Source: Frateuria aurantia DSM 6220
GTDB taxonomy: Bacteria; Pseudomonadota; Gammaproteobacteria; Xanthomonadales; Rhodanobacteraceae
DNA: 64,000 nucleotides
Direction: 5' to 3'
Assembly (NCBI RefSeq): GCF_000242255.2
Contig: NC_017033.1
Span: 2,863,110-2,927,109 of the forward strand
Shown here: piece after piece, positions 16,067 through 27,367 of the stretch
Numbering within the stretch: the first letter of the stretch is position 1
How the letters are laid out: each line of letters begins with the position of its first letter
The notes under the pieces: model-generated
The model's input: the letters and a program-made list of their open reading frames with translations, nothing else
Database searches by the model: none
What the model was told of the DNA's origin: nothing
Position numbers and translations under genes: made by a program

Positions 16067-17389
16067 ATGAAACGCATGCTTTCCCCCGTTCTGGCCCTTG
16101 GGGCCGCCCTGCTGCTGGCCCCCATGGCGCAGGCCGCCACGCCCGACAAGGCCGATGCGGCCACCGTCGAGCAGGCCCTGCAGCTGGCGCAGCAGCAGCA
16201 CAAGCCGGTGCTGATCGATTTCCACGCCACCTGGTGCTATTCCTGCTACTACATGGCCAGCCATGTGCTGACCGGCGCCGAATGGGCCGGGCTTCGCCGG
16301 AAAGTGGTCTTTGTCGATGCCGATGCCGACACGCCCAACGGCCATCAGTGGATGGACAAGCTGAAGATCAGCTTCCTGCCCAGCTATGTCGTGCTGAACG
16401 GCCAGGGCCAGGAGCTGGGCCGGATTCTGGCAGAACAGCCGCGCAATGCCTTCTATCCGAAGATAGCCGCCATCCTGCAACATGGCGATACTCTGGACGG
16501 ATTGCGGCAGAAGGCTTCCGCCGGCTCGCTGGCTGCCGTTGCCGAGGTCCTGGAAACCTACCATGAACGCAACCAGGCGGAAGCCGGCTTGCAATGGCTG
16601 GCCAGCCTGCCGGCCACCGTACAGCATGTCGTGGACCAGGATGATCGTGCCGCCCTCGCCCATCGCCGACTGCAGCTGGACCAGGCTGTCGCCGATCATC
16701 GCGGTCCGGCGGTGATTGACATGGCCACCGCCCTGCTGGCCGGTGATGTCGGCTGCGACCGGCCCTATATCGTGGACAATCTGCTGACGGCGACTGAAGC
16801 CCTGCCGGCTGATCGCCGCAAGTCGCTGCTGCAGCCACAGCAGCAGACACTGGCCGACTACGTCCGTGAGCAGGCCCTGCCCCTGCCGCCGGTCTGCGCC
16901 GATCAGCGCAGCGCGGTGCTGGCGCTGGCCGATCTGGATGCCCAGCTGGGTGACGCTGCCGGCGAGCGGAAGATTCTGGATCAGGCCATAGACCTGAGCC
17001 GCCAGCGCATCGGCGGCCATCTGTCGGCTGACCGCAATCTGGCCGACAATCTGCGGGTCTATCTGGCCCGGGCCGGGCGCACTGACGAACTGGATGAACT
17101 GCAACGTCAATTGATCAGCGCCTATCCTGACGACTATGTCTATGCCTATCGTTATGGCCAGTCGCTGCTCAAGGCCGGCCAGCCGGCCAAGGCCCTGCCA
17201 TGGCTGCAGCAGGCCGCAGGCAAGGCTTTCGGCATCAACCGGCTGGCGGTGGCCGCAGCCGAGGTGAAGGCGCTGCAGGCCTTGCACCGCAATGCCGAAG
17301 CGCGCAAGGTCGTCGACAAGGCCCTGGCTGCCAACGGCCCCTGGTTCCCGCAACAGGCGGCGGCCTTGAAAGCCAGCGTAAAAAGCTGA
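16067..17389 (+). CDS. exported thioredoxin-fold protein with C-terminal helical repeats
   Basis: 440 residues. A signal peptide (MKRMLSPVLALGAALLLAP, cleaved near AQA) is followed by a thioredoxin-like domain (about 30-135). Its redox motif is WCYSC, preceded by the canonical strand VLIDFHATW and followed by the cis-Pro strand FLPSYVVLNGQG. The remaining 300 residues are Ala/Leu/Asp-rich helices resembling TPR-type repeats (LLKAGQPAKALPWLQQAAGKA near the end). This suggests a periplasmic disulfide or thiol enzyme with a protein-binding scaffold. The start is the Met beginning the signal peptide; a GTG 30 bases earlier would disrupt it. Client proteins are unknown. Confidence 0.75.
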   Translation: MKRMLSPVLALGAALLLAPMAQAATPDKADAATVEQALQLAQQQHKPVLIDFHATWCYSCYYMASHVLTGAEWAGLRRKVVFVDADADTPNGHQWMDKLKISFLPSYVVLNGQGQELGRILAEQPRNAFYPKIAAILQHGDTLDGLRQKASAGSLAAVAEVLETYHERNQAEAGLQWLASLPATVQHVVDQDDRAALAHRRLQLDQAVADHRGPAVIDMATALLAGDVGCDRPYIVDNLLTATEALPADRRKSLLQPQQQTLADYVREQALPLPPVCADQRSAVLALADLDAQLGDAAGERKILDQAIDLSRQRIGGHLSADRNLADNLRVYLARAGRTDELDELQRQLISAYPDDYVYAYRYGQSLLKAGQPAKALPWLQQAAGKAFGINRLAVAAAEVKALQALHRNAEARKVVDKALAANGPWFPQQAAALKASVKS

Positions 17390-17421
17390 TCGCGGCCCCT
17401 ACGTCGCCAGGAGAGAAGCCC

Positions 17422-18093
17422 GTGCTCATCGTCCATCATCTGGAGAACTCCCGCTCCCAGCGGATCCTGTGGCTGCTGGAGGAGTTGGAGCTGGATTACG
17501 AGATCCGGCACTACTCGCGTGACCCGGTCAGCCTGCTGGCTCCTGAAGCACTGCGCAAGATCCATCCCCTGGGAAAATCCCCGCTGCTGGAAGACGATGG
17601 CCAGGTGCTGGCCGAGTCCGGGGCGATCATCGAGTATCTCGCTGATCGTTACGGACGCGGACGGCTCTGGCCGACGGAGGACGGGGCGCAGCGCCAGCAG
17701 GTCCGCTACTGGCTGCATTATGCAGAGGGGTCGCTGATGCCTCCGCTGCTGCTGCGACTGGTCTTTGACCAGGTCCGCAAGGCGCCGGCCCCCTGGCTGG
17801 TCAGACCGGTGATCCGGGGTGTCGATGCCAGGGTCAGCCAATCCTTCATCAGTCCGCAGCTGGCCTTGCATCTGGATTATCTGGAGTCGCACCTGGCCGG
17901 ATCGGAGTGGTTTGCCGGTGGCAGCATGACTGCCGCCGACATCCAGATGAGTTTTCCGCTGGAGGCCGCGGCCGCGCGGGGCGCACTGGACGGCAAGCGA
18001 CATCCCCGGCTGCAGACATTTCTGGAGCGCATTCACCAGCGCCCGGCCTGGCAGCGTGCCCTGCAGCGCGGTGGCGCCTATGCCTATGCCTGA
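17422..18093 (+). CDS. glutathione S-transferase family protein
   Basis: 223 residues: an N-terminal thioredoxin-like GSH-binding domain (about 1-80) and a helical C-terminal domain. The N-terminus (MLIVHHLENSRSQRILWLLEEL) has the SxxxR arrangement of YfcG/Ure2-type GSTs; LAESGAIIEYLADRY carries the ES dipeptide that contacts the glutathione gamma-glutamyl group; MTAADIQMSFPLEA is the N-capping box. The start is GTG, with AGGAG eight bases upstream and just 32 bp after the thioredoxin-fold gene, so the two may form a thiol-related transcript. Substrates unknown. Cytosolic. Confidence 0.88.
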   Translation: MLIVHHLENSRSQRILWLLEELELDYEIRHYSRDPVSLLAPEALRKIHPLGKSPLLEDDGQVLAESGAIIEYLADRYGRGRLWPTEDGAQRQQVRYWLHYAEGSLMPPLLLRLVFDQVRKAPAPWLVRPVIRGVDARVSQSFISPQLALHLDYLESHLAGSEWFAGGSMTAADIQMSFPLEAAAARGALDGKRHPRLQTFLERIHQRPAWQRALQRGGAYAYA

Positions 18094-18209
18094 GCGGGGA
18101 CAGGGCTATGTTGACTGAATCGCGGTTGACCCGTGATTTCGCAAAATGCCCACAAATCCGCCCAGAGGTGGAAAATCAGGGTTCGGCAAAGAATCCAAGG
18201 GAGTCCCGC

Positions 18210-18548
18210 ATGAGCAAGCAGCGCGAAATCGAACAGTCGGTCCAGGACATCAGCCAGAGCGTGGGTGACAAGGCCCGCCACTATGCCTCGGATGCTGTCG
18301 ATGCGACCCACGAGCTGATCAAGCGTGGTCGTGACAAGACGCGCCAGCTACGCGATCGGCGTCATGACTACGCCACCCGTGCGGCGCATTATCTGGAAGA
18401 CGCCGCCGACGAGGCGAACTACCAGTTCCGTCGCGCCAAGCGTCACGTGAAGCGTCATCCGGTCAGCACGGCGGCCATCGTCGCCGGCACCATCGGTGCC
18501 CTGCTCGCCCTGCGTCATCTGACCCGCAGTCGCGACGAGGAAGATTGA
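18210..18548 (+). CDS. YqjD/ElaB-like (DUF883-type) membrane-anchored protein
   Basis: 112 residues. A long charged amphipathic helix (SVGDKARHYASDAVDATHEL and following, rich in Lys/Arg/Asp) is followed by KRHVKRHPVSTAAIVAGTIG, a single C-terminal transmembrane segment, and a short charged tail (RSRDEED). This is the layout of YqjD/ElaB proteins, which anchor at the inner membrane and have been linked to stationary-phase ribosome binding in E. coli. AAGGGAG precedes the ATG. It ends about 50 bp before a strong terminator. Confidence 0.8.
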   Translation: MSKQREIEQSVQDISQSVGDKARHYASDAVDATHELIKRGRDKTRQLRDRRHDYATRAAHYLEDAADEANYQFRRAKRHVKRHPVSTAAIVAGTIGALLALRHLTRSRDEED

Positions 18549-18600
18549 GTCACTGAGCTGCGGAACGGAAGCGGGCTGGCCGCGGCTTCTGTCCCGACGC

Positions 18601-18639
18601 CATGAAAAGGCCGGCATCGATGATGCCGGCCTTTTCATG
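18601..18639. terminator. bidirectional intrinsic terminator between the YqjD-like gene and aceE
   Basis: Perfect 17-bp stem (18601-18617 with 18623-18639) around a 5-base loop. The GC core (GGCCGGC) is flanked by AAAA on the left and TTTT on the right, so both strands read as stem plus T-tract. It lies between convergent genes. Confidence 0.88.
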
Positions 18640-18649
18640 TTCTGCCGAT

Positions 18650-21346
18650 TCAGACCGACATCGGATTGGGCTTTTCGGGATCCAGCTGATATTCCTTGAT
18701 CGCCCGCGTCACATCCTTGCCATGGACCTTGCCCTCGCGGACCAGGGCCGACAAGGCCGAGACCACGATCCAGTAGCGATCCACCTCGAAGAAACCGCGC
18801 AGATGGGCACGGGTATCGGAACGGCCATAACCATCGGTACCCAGCACCGTGTAACGCATGCCGTCAGGCATGAAGGCACGGATCTGGTCGGCATACTCAC
18901 GAACATAGTCGGTGGCGGCAATCACCGGCCCCACCTGGGTCGAGAGTCGCTCTGTGACATAGGGAACCCGCGGCTCCGATTCCGGATGCAGACGATTCCA
19001 GCGCTCGGCATCGAAGCCGTCGCGACGCAGCTCGACAAAGCTGGGCACCGACCAGATATCGGCACTGACGCCGAAATCCTTCTCCAGCAGTTCGGCGGCG
19101 GCAATCACTTCGCGCAGGATGGTGCCGGCGCCCAGCAATTGCACCCGTGTCTCGTTCTTCTTCGGCTTGCCGGCATCCTTGAACAGATACATGCCCTTGA
19201 TGATGTCCGACTCCACCCCGACCGGCAGATCCGGATGGGTGTAGTTCTCGTTCATCACCGTGAGGTAGTAGTAGACATCCTCCTGATCTTCCAGCATCCG
19301 CTTGATGCCGTCCTGCAGAATCACCGCCACCTCGTAGGAGAAGGTCGGATCATAGGCGCGCACGTTCGGAATCGTGCCGGCCAGCAGATGGGAATGACCG
19401 TCCTCATGCTGCAGGCCCTCGCCGTTCAAGGTGGTCCGCCCTGCCGTGCCACCGACCAGGAAACCGCGCGAACGCGAGTCGCCCGCCGCCCAGGCCAGAT
19501 CACCGATGCGCTGGAAGCCGAACATCGAGTAGTAGATGAAGAACGGCAGCATCGGCTGGTCGCTGATCGAATAGCTGGTGGCTGCAGCCATCCAGGCGGC
19601 CATGCCGCCAGCCTCGGAAATCCCCTGCTGCAGCACCTGTCCCTTCTGGTCCTCGCGGTAATACAGCAACTGGTCGGCATCCTGCGGCCGGTACTTCTGG
19701 CCGAACGGAGCATAGATGCCGATCTGCCGGAACATGCCTTCCATCCCGAAGGTACGTGCTTCGTCGGCCACGATGGGCACGACGCGCTCGCCGATCTGCT
19801 TGTCACGCAACAGCAGATTCATGCCGCGGACCAGGGCCATGGTGGTGGAGATCTCGCGCTCGCCACTGCCCTTGGTGATCTGCTCGAAGGCCGACAGCGG
19901 CGGCGCCTTCAGCTGGATCGAACTGGTGCGGCGACGCTGCGGCAAGGATCCGCCCAGGGCGGCGCGCCGTTCCAGCATGTACTGCACTTCCGGCGAATCC
20001 TTGCCGGGATGGTAGTAAGGCACCTCGCCCAGCTTGTCGTCGCTGACCGGAATATTGAAGCGGTCACGGAAGTGACGAACCGCATCGGCATCCAGCTTCT
20101 TCTGCTGATGGGTCGGATTCTGCGACTCGCCGGCCGCTCCCATGCCGTAGCCCTTGACGGTCTTGGCCAGGATGACGGTCGGCATGCCCTTGGTATTGAC
20201 GGCCGAATGATAGGCGGCATAGACCTTGTGCGGATCATGACCGCCACGGTTCAGACGCCATACGTCATCGTCCGACAGATTGGCGACCAGCTCGCGGGTC
20301 TGCGGATACTTGCCGAAGAAATGCTCGCGGGTATAAGCGCCGCCGAAGGCCTTGCAGGCCTGGTATTCGCCGTCGACGGTCTCCATCATCAGCTTGCGCA
20401 GCTGGCCGGAGGTGTCACGGGCCAGCAGCGGATCCCAGTAGCTGCCCCACAACACCTTGATGGCATTCCAGCCGGCACCGCGGAACACGCCTTCCAGTTC
20501 CTGCACGATCTTGCCGTTGCCACGCACCGGACCGTCCAGGCGCTGCAGATTGCAGTTGATCACGAACACCAGATTGTCCAGGCCCTCGCGTCCGGCCAGG
20601 GCGATGGCCCCCAGGGATTCGGGCTCGTCGGTCTCGCCGTCGCCCATGAAGCACCAGATCTTGCGATCGGTCTTGGGCATCAAGCCGCGATGTTCCAGAT
20701 ATTTCCAGAACTGGGCCTGGTAGATGGCCTGGATCGGTCCCAGCCCCATCGATACCGTCGGCACCTGCCAATAGTCAGGCATCAGCCAGGGATGGGGATA
20801 GGAGGACAGGGCGCCACGGCCGTGGCCAGCGACTTCCATCCGGAACAGATCCAGCTGCTCGGCACTGATCCGCCCTTCCAGAAAGGAGCGGGCATAAATG
20901 CCCGGGCTGGAATGGCCTTGATAGAAGATCAGATCGCCGGGATGCTCGGCACTCGGCGCTCGCCAGAAATGATTGAAGCCCACGTCGTACAAGGTGGCCG
21001 AAGACGCGAAGCTGGCGATATGCCCGCCCAACTCGCCGGGCTTGCGATTGGCGCGCACCACGGTCGCCATCGCGTTCCACCGGATCAGCGAGCGGATCCG
21101 CCATTCCATCGCCGGATCACCCGGGCACTTGGCTTCCTGGGCAGGAGCAATGGTATTGACGTATTCGGTGGTCGGATCAAACGGCAGATAGCCGCCGGCA
21201 CGACGCGTGGATTCCACCATCCGCTCCAGCAGATAATGGGCCCGGTTGGTGCCGTCGTGAGTGATCACCGCATCAAGCGACTCCACCCACTCCCGGGTTT
21301 CAGTCGGATCGAGATCTTGATGCAAGATGTCGTCGAGTTGATCCAT
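18650..21346 (-). CDS. aceE: pyruvate dehydrogenase E1, homodimeric type
   Basis: 898 residues, the size of E. coli AceE. It decarboxylates pyruvate on thiamine diphosphate and acetylates the lipoyl groups of AceF. The ThDP/Mg motif GDGETDEPESLGAI is present with its downstream NLVFVINCNLQ; other family blocks include GHSSPGIYARSFLEGR and the transketolase-like C-terminal half. The start at 21346 (MDQLDDILHQDL) has GGAG six bases upstream; the extra 19 codons of the longer frame are not conserved-looking. It is transcribed alone, about 10 kb from aceF-lpdA and in the same direction, so the three subunits must be balanced in trans. Confidence 0.97.
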   Translation of the reverse strand: MDQLDDILHQDLDPTETREWVESLDAVITHDGTNRAHYLLERMVESTRRAGGYLPFDPTTEYVNTIAPAQEAKCPGDPAMEWRIRSLIRWNAMATVVRANRKPGELGGHIASFASSATLYDVGFNHFWRAPSAEHPGDLIFYQGHSSPGIYARSFLEGRISAEQLDLFRMEVAGHGRGALSSYPHPWLMPDYWQVPTVSMGLGPIQAIYQAQFWKYLEHRGLMPKTDRKIWCFMGDGETDEPESLGAIALAGREGLDNLVFVINCNLQRLDGPVRGNGKIVQELEGVFRGAGWNAIKVLWGSYWDPLLARDTSGQLRKLMMETVDGEYQACKAFGGAYTREHFFGKYPQTRELVANLSDDDVWRLNRGGHDPHKVYAAYHSAVNTKGMPTVILAKTVKGYGMGAAGESQNPTHQQKKLDADAVRHFRDRFNIPVSDDKLGEVPYYHPGKDSPEVQYMLERRAALGGSLPQRRRTSSIQLKAPPLSAFEQITKGSGEREISTTMALVRGMNLLLRDKQIGERVVPIVADEARTFGMEGMFRQIGIYAPFGQKYRPQDADQLLYYREDQKGQVLQQGISEAGGMAAWMAAATSYSISDQPMLPFFIYYSMFGFQRIGDLAWAAGDSRSRGFLVGGTAGRTTLNGEGLQHEDGHSHLLAGTIPNVRAYDPTFSYEVAVILQDGIKRMLEDQEDVYYYLTVMNENYTHPDLPVGVESDIIKGMYLFKDAGKPKKNETRVQLLGAGTILREVIAAAELLEKDFGVSADIWSVPSFVELRRDGFDAERWNRLHPESEPRVPYVTERLSTQVGPVIAATDYVREYADQIRAFMPDGMRYTVLGTDGYGRSDTRAHLRGFFEVDRYWIVVSALSALVREGKVHGKDVTRAIKEYQLDPEKPNPMSV

Positions 21347-21408
21347 GAATATCTCCAGTCTGTGGCCGCCGGCCGGGACCGGGCAGGCCGTGATCTTTAG
21401 CAACAGGC

Positions 21409-21424
21409 GCCTCAGCCCTGAGGC
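21409..21424 (-). terminator. short GC-rich hairpin between maeB and aceE
   Basis: GCCTCAG/CTGAGGC stem with a 2-base loop, flanked by a partly complementary GGCGC pair. It is 70 bp after the maeB stop and about 60 bp before the aceE start. No T-run, and the loop is tight, so it could equally be an aceE leader structure. Confidence 0.3.
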
Positions 21425-21494
21425 TGGCGCCGGAGTGTAGCTGGCTGCCGGTCCGGCAGGTGGATGCGGCGGCAGGCCGTCGCATCCACTGCGC

Positions 21495-23780
<2,286 letters not shown>

Positions 23781-24193
23781 CGGACCATGCTGTCAGTGAC
23801 GGAGGGGAAGATCGGCGCGGACGCCGTTCGCTGGCCCGATAGTAGCACTACATCCCGCCTGCGACAGGATGATGCACCGCAACAGGCAGCGGTCGGACGG
23901 CCATTCGCAACAACTCGCGACACCCTGCCCATACGCTGCTTGCGGCGCAAGCCATGCCGGCACGACCGATGGCCATGACGGATATCACCCCATGGGCGGC
24001 CCTCGGCCGGTCATAAACGCATATCGACCTTGCCTGCCACCGGCCGACCCGCCACAACATGCTGCCCGCCCTTCCGGGCATGCGATTCAAGGCTTGGATC
24101 GGTGACCTCAAAGTCTGGATCGATGGTCGCGTTCCGCCGCTGCCGTCAGATCCGGCCAGGTATCGTACAGCCCGTCCCCGCCGCCGGACGTGC
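23781..24193. other. 413-bp intergenic region upstream of maeB, nothing recognised
   Basis: It lies between the maeB start and the rsgA stop, both minus strand, so a maeB promoter is expected. Frames here lack ribosome binding sites and read as Arg/Pro/His-rich noise. I see no strong hairpin, repeat or RNA gene. Confidence 0.5.
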
Positions 24194-25243
24194 TCAGTCC
24201 TCGTTCCGGCCGCGCGGCTTGTGGCGCGTCCGGGTCGTGCGATGGTCGCGCTGACGTTTCAGTCGCGCTTCCATCACCAAGGCCTGCTGCTCGCGCTCCT
24301 CGTTGAGCTTGAGATAATGCTGCCAGCGCTTGAGACCGAGCTCGCCGCTGGCCAGCGCCGTCTGGATCGCGCAGCCGGGCTCGTTCTGATGACCGCAGTC
24401 GGAGAACCGGCATTGGCTGGCCAGCACCTCGATATCGGCGAACAGTTCCAGGTTTTCTTCACCGGTCAGCTTCAGCTCGCGCATGCCCGGCGTGTCGATC
24501 AGGCAACCGCCGGTGGGCAGCTGCAGCAGTGCCCGCGACGTGGTGGTATGCCGGCCGCGACTGTCGTGCTGACGGACCGCTCCGGTAGCCAGGCGGGCAT
24601 CGCCCAGCAGGGAATTGGTCAGGGTCGATTTGCCCGCCCCGGAGGAGCCGACCAGCACGGCACTGTCGCCTTCCTGCAGATAAGGCGTCAGTGCAGCCAG
24701 ACTCTGGACATCCCGGCCGTTCACGGCATGGATAGGCGTGCCCTCGGGCAGGCGTTCGCGCAGCGTGCGCAGCCGCTCCTCGGGGTCCGGGCAGAGATCC
24801 AGCTTGCTCAGCAAGACCACCGAACAGGCCCCTGAGCCCTCGGTCAGTGAAAGATACCGCTCGATCCGGGCCGGATTGAAGTCACCGTCCAGGCCGGTCA
24901 GGATCAGCACGTAATCGATATTGGTGGCGATCACCTGCCGGTCATAGCGCTCACCGGCCGCCGCTCGAGACAGCACCGTGCGCCGAGGCAGGATCCGCAC
25001 GATATGCGGCGGCCTGCCCGCCTCGATCTCGACGAAATCACCCACGGCCGGACGCTGGGCAGGGTCCAGCGTCCGTTTCAGGAAATGCCCGGCCGGCTGG
25101 GCCCCGAATACCGACTCGCCATCGTGCAATTCATAGCCTGCGCGGTGCTGGGCCACCACCCGCGCAAAGCGGCCGGGTGTCAGCGGCTCATCGCCGCGCC
25201 AGCCAATGCGCCGCATGCGGCCCAGAAATTGAAGGTCGATCAT
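24194..25243 (-). CDS. rsgA: ribosome small-subunit-dependent GTPase A
   Basis: 349 residues. An OB-fold (about 25-95) precedes a circularly permuted GTPase domain: G4 SKLD (146-149) comes before the P-loop GSSGAGKST (199-207) and G3 DTPGM. The zinc-binding knuckle CRFSDCGHQNEPGC follows in the C-terminal third, and a very basic tail (RLKRQRDHRTTRTRHKPRGR) suits rRNA contact. RsgA helps late 30S maturation by testing the decoding centre. Transcribed alone on the minus strand, divergent from the alaA-type gene. Confidence 0.95.
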   Translation of the reverse strand: MIDLQFLGRMRRIGWRGDEPLTPGRFARVVAQHRAGYELHDGESVFGAQPAGHFLKRTLDPAQRPAVGDFVEIEAGRPPHIVRILPRRTVLSRAAAGERYDRQVIATNIDYVLILTGLDGDFNPARIERYLSLTEGSGACSVVLLSKLDLCPDPEERLRTLRERLPEGTPIHAVNGRDVQSLAALTPYLQEGDSAVLVGSSGAGKSTLTNSLLGDARLATGAVRQHDSRGRHTTTSRALLQLPTGGCLIDTPGMRELKLTGEENLELFADIEVLASQCRFSDCGHQNEPGCAIQTALASGELGLKRWQHYLKLNEEREQQALVMEARLKRQRDHRTTRTRHKPRGRNED

Positions 25244-25409
25244 TGTGGATGCCGGAAAGATGAAGCCTGGTGCATGGAATGCCTCAGAGCCGCCCGCGCT
25301 TGTTCATGTTGCGGACAGCCCCATGCCTCGCCGCTGGGGAAGGGCACTGATAGCATACAGTACCGTCAAACCGGCAAAAGCCACTCCCCCTCTGCAAGGA
25401 CGCTCGACC

Positions 25410-26651
25410 TTGGCCGCGATCACCCCCAGTCCTCACCTCAAGGACGTGCGCTACGATATTCGAGGCCATCTGGCCAGACGTGCCCGCGAACTGGAACAGG
25501 CCGGCACCGATATCCTGAAACTCAATATCGGCAATCCCGCCCACTACGGCTTCGCCACACCCGAGCCCCTGCGTCTGGCCGTGGCCGGCCATCTGCAGGA
25601 CAGCGAGGGCTATGGCCATGAGCAGGGCATGACCGAAGCACGGGCGGCCATCGCCGAGGTGCACCGGGCGCGGGGCAGTCACGGCGTGGATGCCGAGCAT
25701 GTGTTTATCGGCAATGGCGTCAGCGAGCTGATCGACATCAGTCTGCGGGCCCTGCTGCGGCCGGGTGACGAGGTGCTGCTGCCCAGCCCGGATTATCCCT
25801 TGTGGACCGCTTCGACCCATCTCAACGGCGGCAAGCCACGCTATTACAGCTGCCCGGCCGAGCGCGGCCATCTGCCTGATCCCGACGAAATCGAGGCCCT
25901 GATCGGTCCGGCCACCCGCGCCATCGTGCTGATCAACCCCAACAATCCCACCGGTGCCGTCTACCCGCGCGCCTTGCTGCAGCAGATCGTCGAGGTTGCC
26001 GCGCGCCATCGGCTGCTGCTGCTGAGCGATGAGATCTACGACGACATCCGCTTCGACGACACGCCGATGCAGCCGCTGGCCGAGCTGTGCGGCGAACTGC
26101 CCTGCATCAGCTTCGGCGGCTTGTCCAAGGTCCACCGGGCCTGCGGCTACCGGGTCGGCTGGATGGTGCTGTCCGGTGCCCATGCCCGCACGGCGGCCTA
26201 TCGCGATGCCCTGCAGTTGCTGTCGGCGCTGCGGGTGTGTCCGAACATTCTGGCGCAATGGGCCATCATCCCGGCGCTGCAAGGCGCACCCACCATCCAG
26301 GCGCTGACCGGCCCCGGCGGGCGGCTGGAAGCCACCCGTCAGGCCATCATCGAGGAGGTCCGGCGCAGCGACTATCTGCAGATGGTCTCGCCGCTGGGCG
26401 CGCTGTATGCCTTCCCGTCGATCAGCAGCCAGCGTCTGCCCGGCTTCGACGACATGGCCTTTGCCGTGTCGCTGCTGGAGCACGAGCATGTCCTGCTGAC
26501 CCCGGGCAGCAGTTTCAATCTGGCGGGCAGCCGGCATCTGCGGCTGACCTTGCTGCCGCCCGCCGGACTGGTGGCCACCGTGTTCGAGCGGATCGAGCGG
26601 GCGCTGCAGCGTTGCGAAGCCGAAGCCTCGCTCCGGCAGGCCGTCGCATGA
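25410..26651 (+). CDS. alaA: alanine-type aminotransferase, AlaA-like
   Basis: 413-residue fold-type I PLP aminotransferase closely resembling E. coli AlaA. The N-terminus (LKDVRYDIRGHLARRARELE) matches. Also visible are LNIGNPAHYGF, GNGVSELI, the NPNNPTGA block (176-183), D207 and the PLP lysine K240 in FGGLSKVHRACGYRVGW. It makes alanine from pyruvate and glutamate. No ATG fits: a TTG at 25410 with AAGGA nine bases upstream gives the right N-terminus, while the frame open to 25245 adds non-conserved sequence. Four-base overlap (ATGA) with the downstream SGNH hydrolase indicates translational coupling. Confidence 0.9.
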   Translation: MAAITPSPHLKDVRYDIRGHLARRARELEQAGTDILKLNIGNPAHYGFATPEPLRLAVAGHLQDSEGYGHEQGMTEARAAIAEVHRARGSHGVDAEHVFIGNGVSELIDISLRALLRPGDEVLLPSPDYPLWTASTHLNGGKPRYYSCPAERGHLPDPDEIEALIGPATRAIVLINPNNPTGAVYPRALLQQIVEVAARHRLLLLSDEIYDDIRFDDTPMQPLAELCGELPCISFGGLSKVHRACGYRVGWMVLSGAHARTAAYRDALQLLSALRVCPNILAQWAIIPALQGAPTIQALTGPGGRLEATRQAIIEEVRRSDYLQMVSPLGALYAFPSISSQRLPGFDDMAFAVSLLEHEHVLLTPGSSFNLAGSRHLRLTLLPPAGLVATVFERIERALQRCEAEASLRQAVA

Positions 26652-27271
26652 GCTCCCGGCCACGTCGCTATCTGGCCCTGGGCGACTCCTATACCATCGG
26701 CGAAGGCGTGACCGAGGCCGAGCGCTGGCCGGCACGGCTCGCCGCGCAGTTGCAGGCGGCCGGTCTGGTGCTGGATCCGGTCCGTTATCTGGCGACCACA
26801 GGCTGGAGCAGCGATGAGCTGGCTCAGGCCATCAGCGCAACCGCGCTGCCCGGCCCCTGGGACCTGGTCAGTCTGCTGATCGGCGTCAACGACCAGTATC
26901 GCGGCCATCCTGCCGCCTCCCGGCGGTCACTGATCGCCGACCTGATCGAACGGTCCGTCATGCTGGCCGGTGACCGGACACGGGTGCTGGCAGTCTCGAT
27001 TCCCGACTGGTCGGTCACGACCTTTGCCCGCGACAGCGGCCGTGACCTCGCCGCCATCGCCGGCCAGATCGATGCCTACAATGCCATGATCGCCGGCCTG
27101 TGCGCCTCGGCGGGCGTAGCCTGGATCGATGTCACCGCCTGTTCCCGCGCCCATCCCGACGAGCTGGCGGCCGACGGCCTGCACCCCGGCGCGGCGCAAT
27201 ACCTGCGCTGGGCCGAAAAGCTGCTGCCCGAAGCGCTGCAGGCACTGCAGCAGCCGTCCGGCTCCCGCTGA
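26648..27271 (+). CDS. SGNH/GDSL-family hydrolase
   Basis: 207 residues, no signal peptide, so probably cytosolic. Block I is LALGDSYTIGEG with the catalytic Ser14, block III is the Asn in LIGVNDQYRG, and block V is DGLHPG with the Asp/His pair near the C-terminus. Gly of block II lies around TTGWSSDEL. Members are esterases, lipases or acylhydrolases; the substrate is not readable. Its ATG overlaps the alaA stop (ATGA), so the two are co-translated, though no metabolic link is obvious. Confidence 0.88.
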   Translation: MSSRPRRYLALGDSYTIGEGVTEAERWPARLAAQLQAAGLVLDPVRYLATTGWSSDELAQAISATALPGPWDLVSLLIGVNDQYRGHPAASRRSLIADLIERSVMLAGDRTRVLAVSIPDWSVTTFARDSGRDLAAIAGQIDAYNAMIAGLCASAGVAWIDVTACSRAHPDELAADGLHPGAAQYLRWAEKLLPEALQALQQPSGSR

Positions 27272-27367
27272 ATCGCTGGCGCCGCAGGATTGCCACGCGA
27301 CTGTCATCGCCTCGCGATCTGAACCGGCCAGTCTGCCCGCGAGTCAGGTCACGACAGGGGCTCCAGC

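Noticed and set aside
18602-21400. 932-residue open frame on the plus strand opposite aceE
   Set aside because: Shadow of aceE: Gln/His/Arg-rich, no domain, no ribosome binding site, while the minus frame is full-length AceE.
25284-26735. 483-residue minus-strand frame opposite the AlaA-type gene
   Set aside because: Antisense shadow; the plus frame contains the complete PLP aminotransferase motif set.
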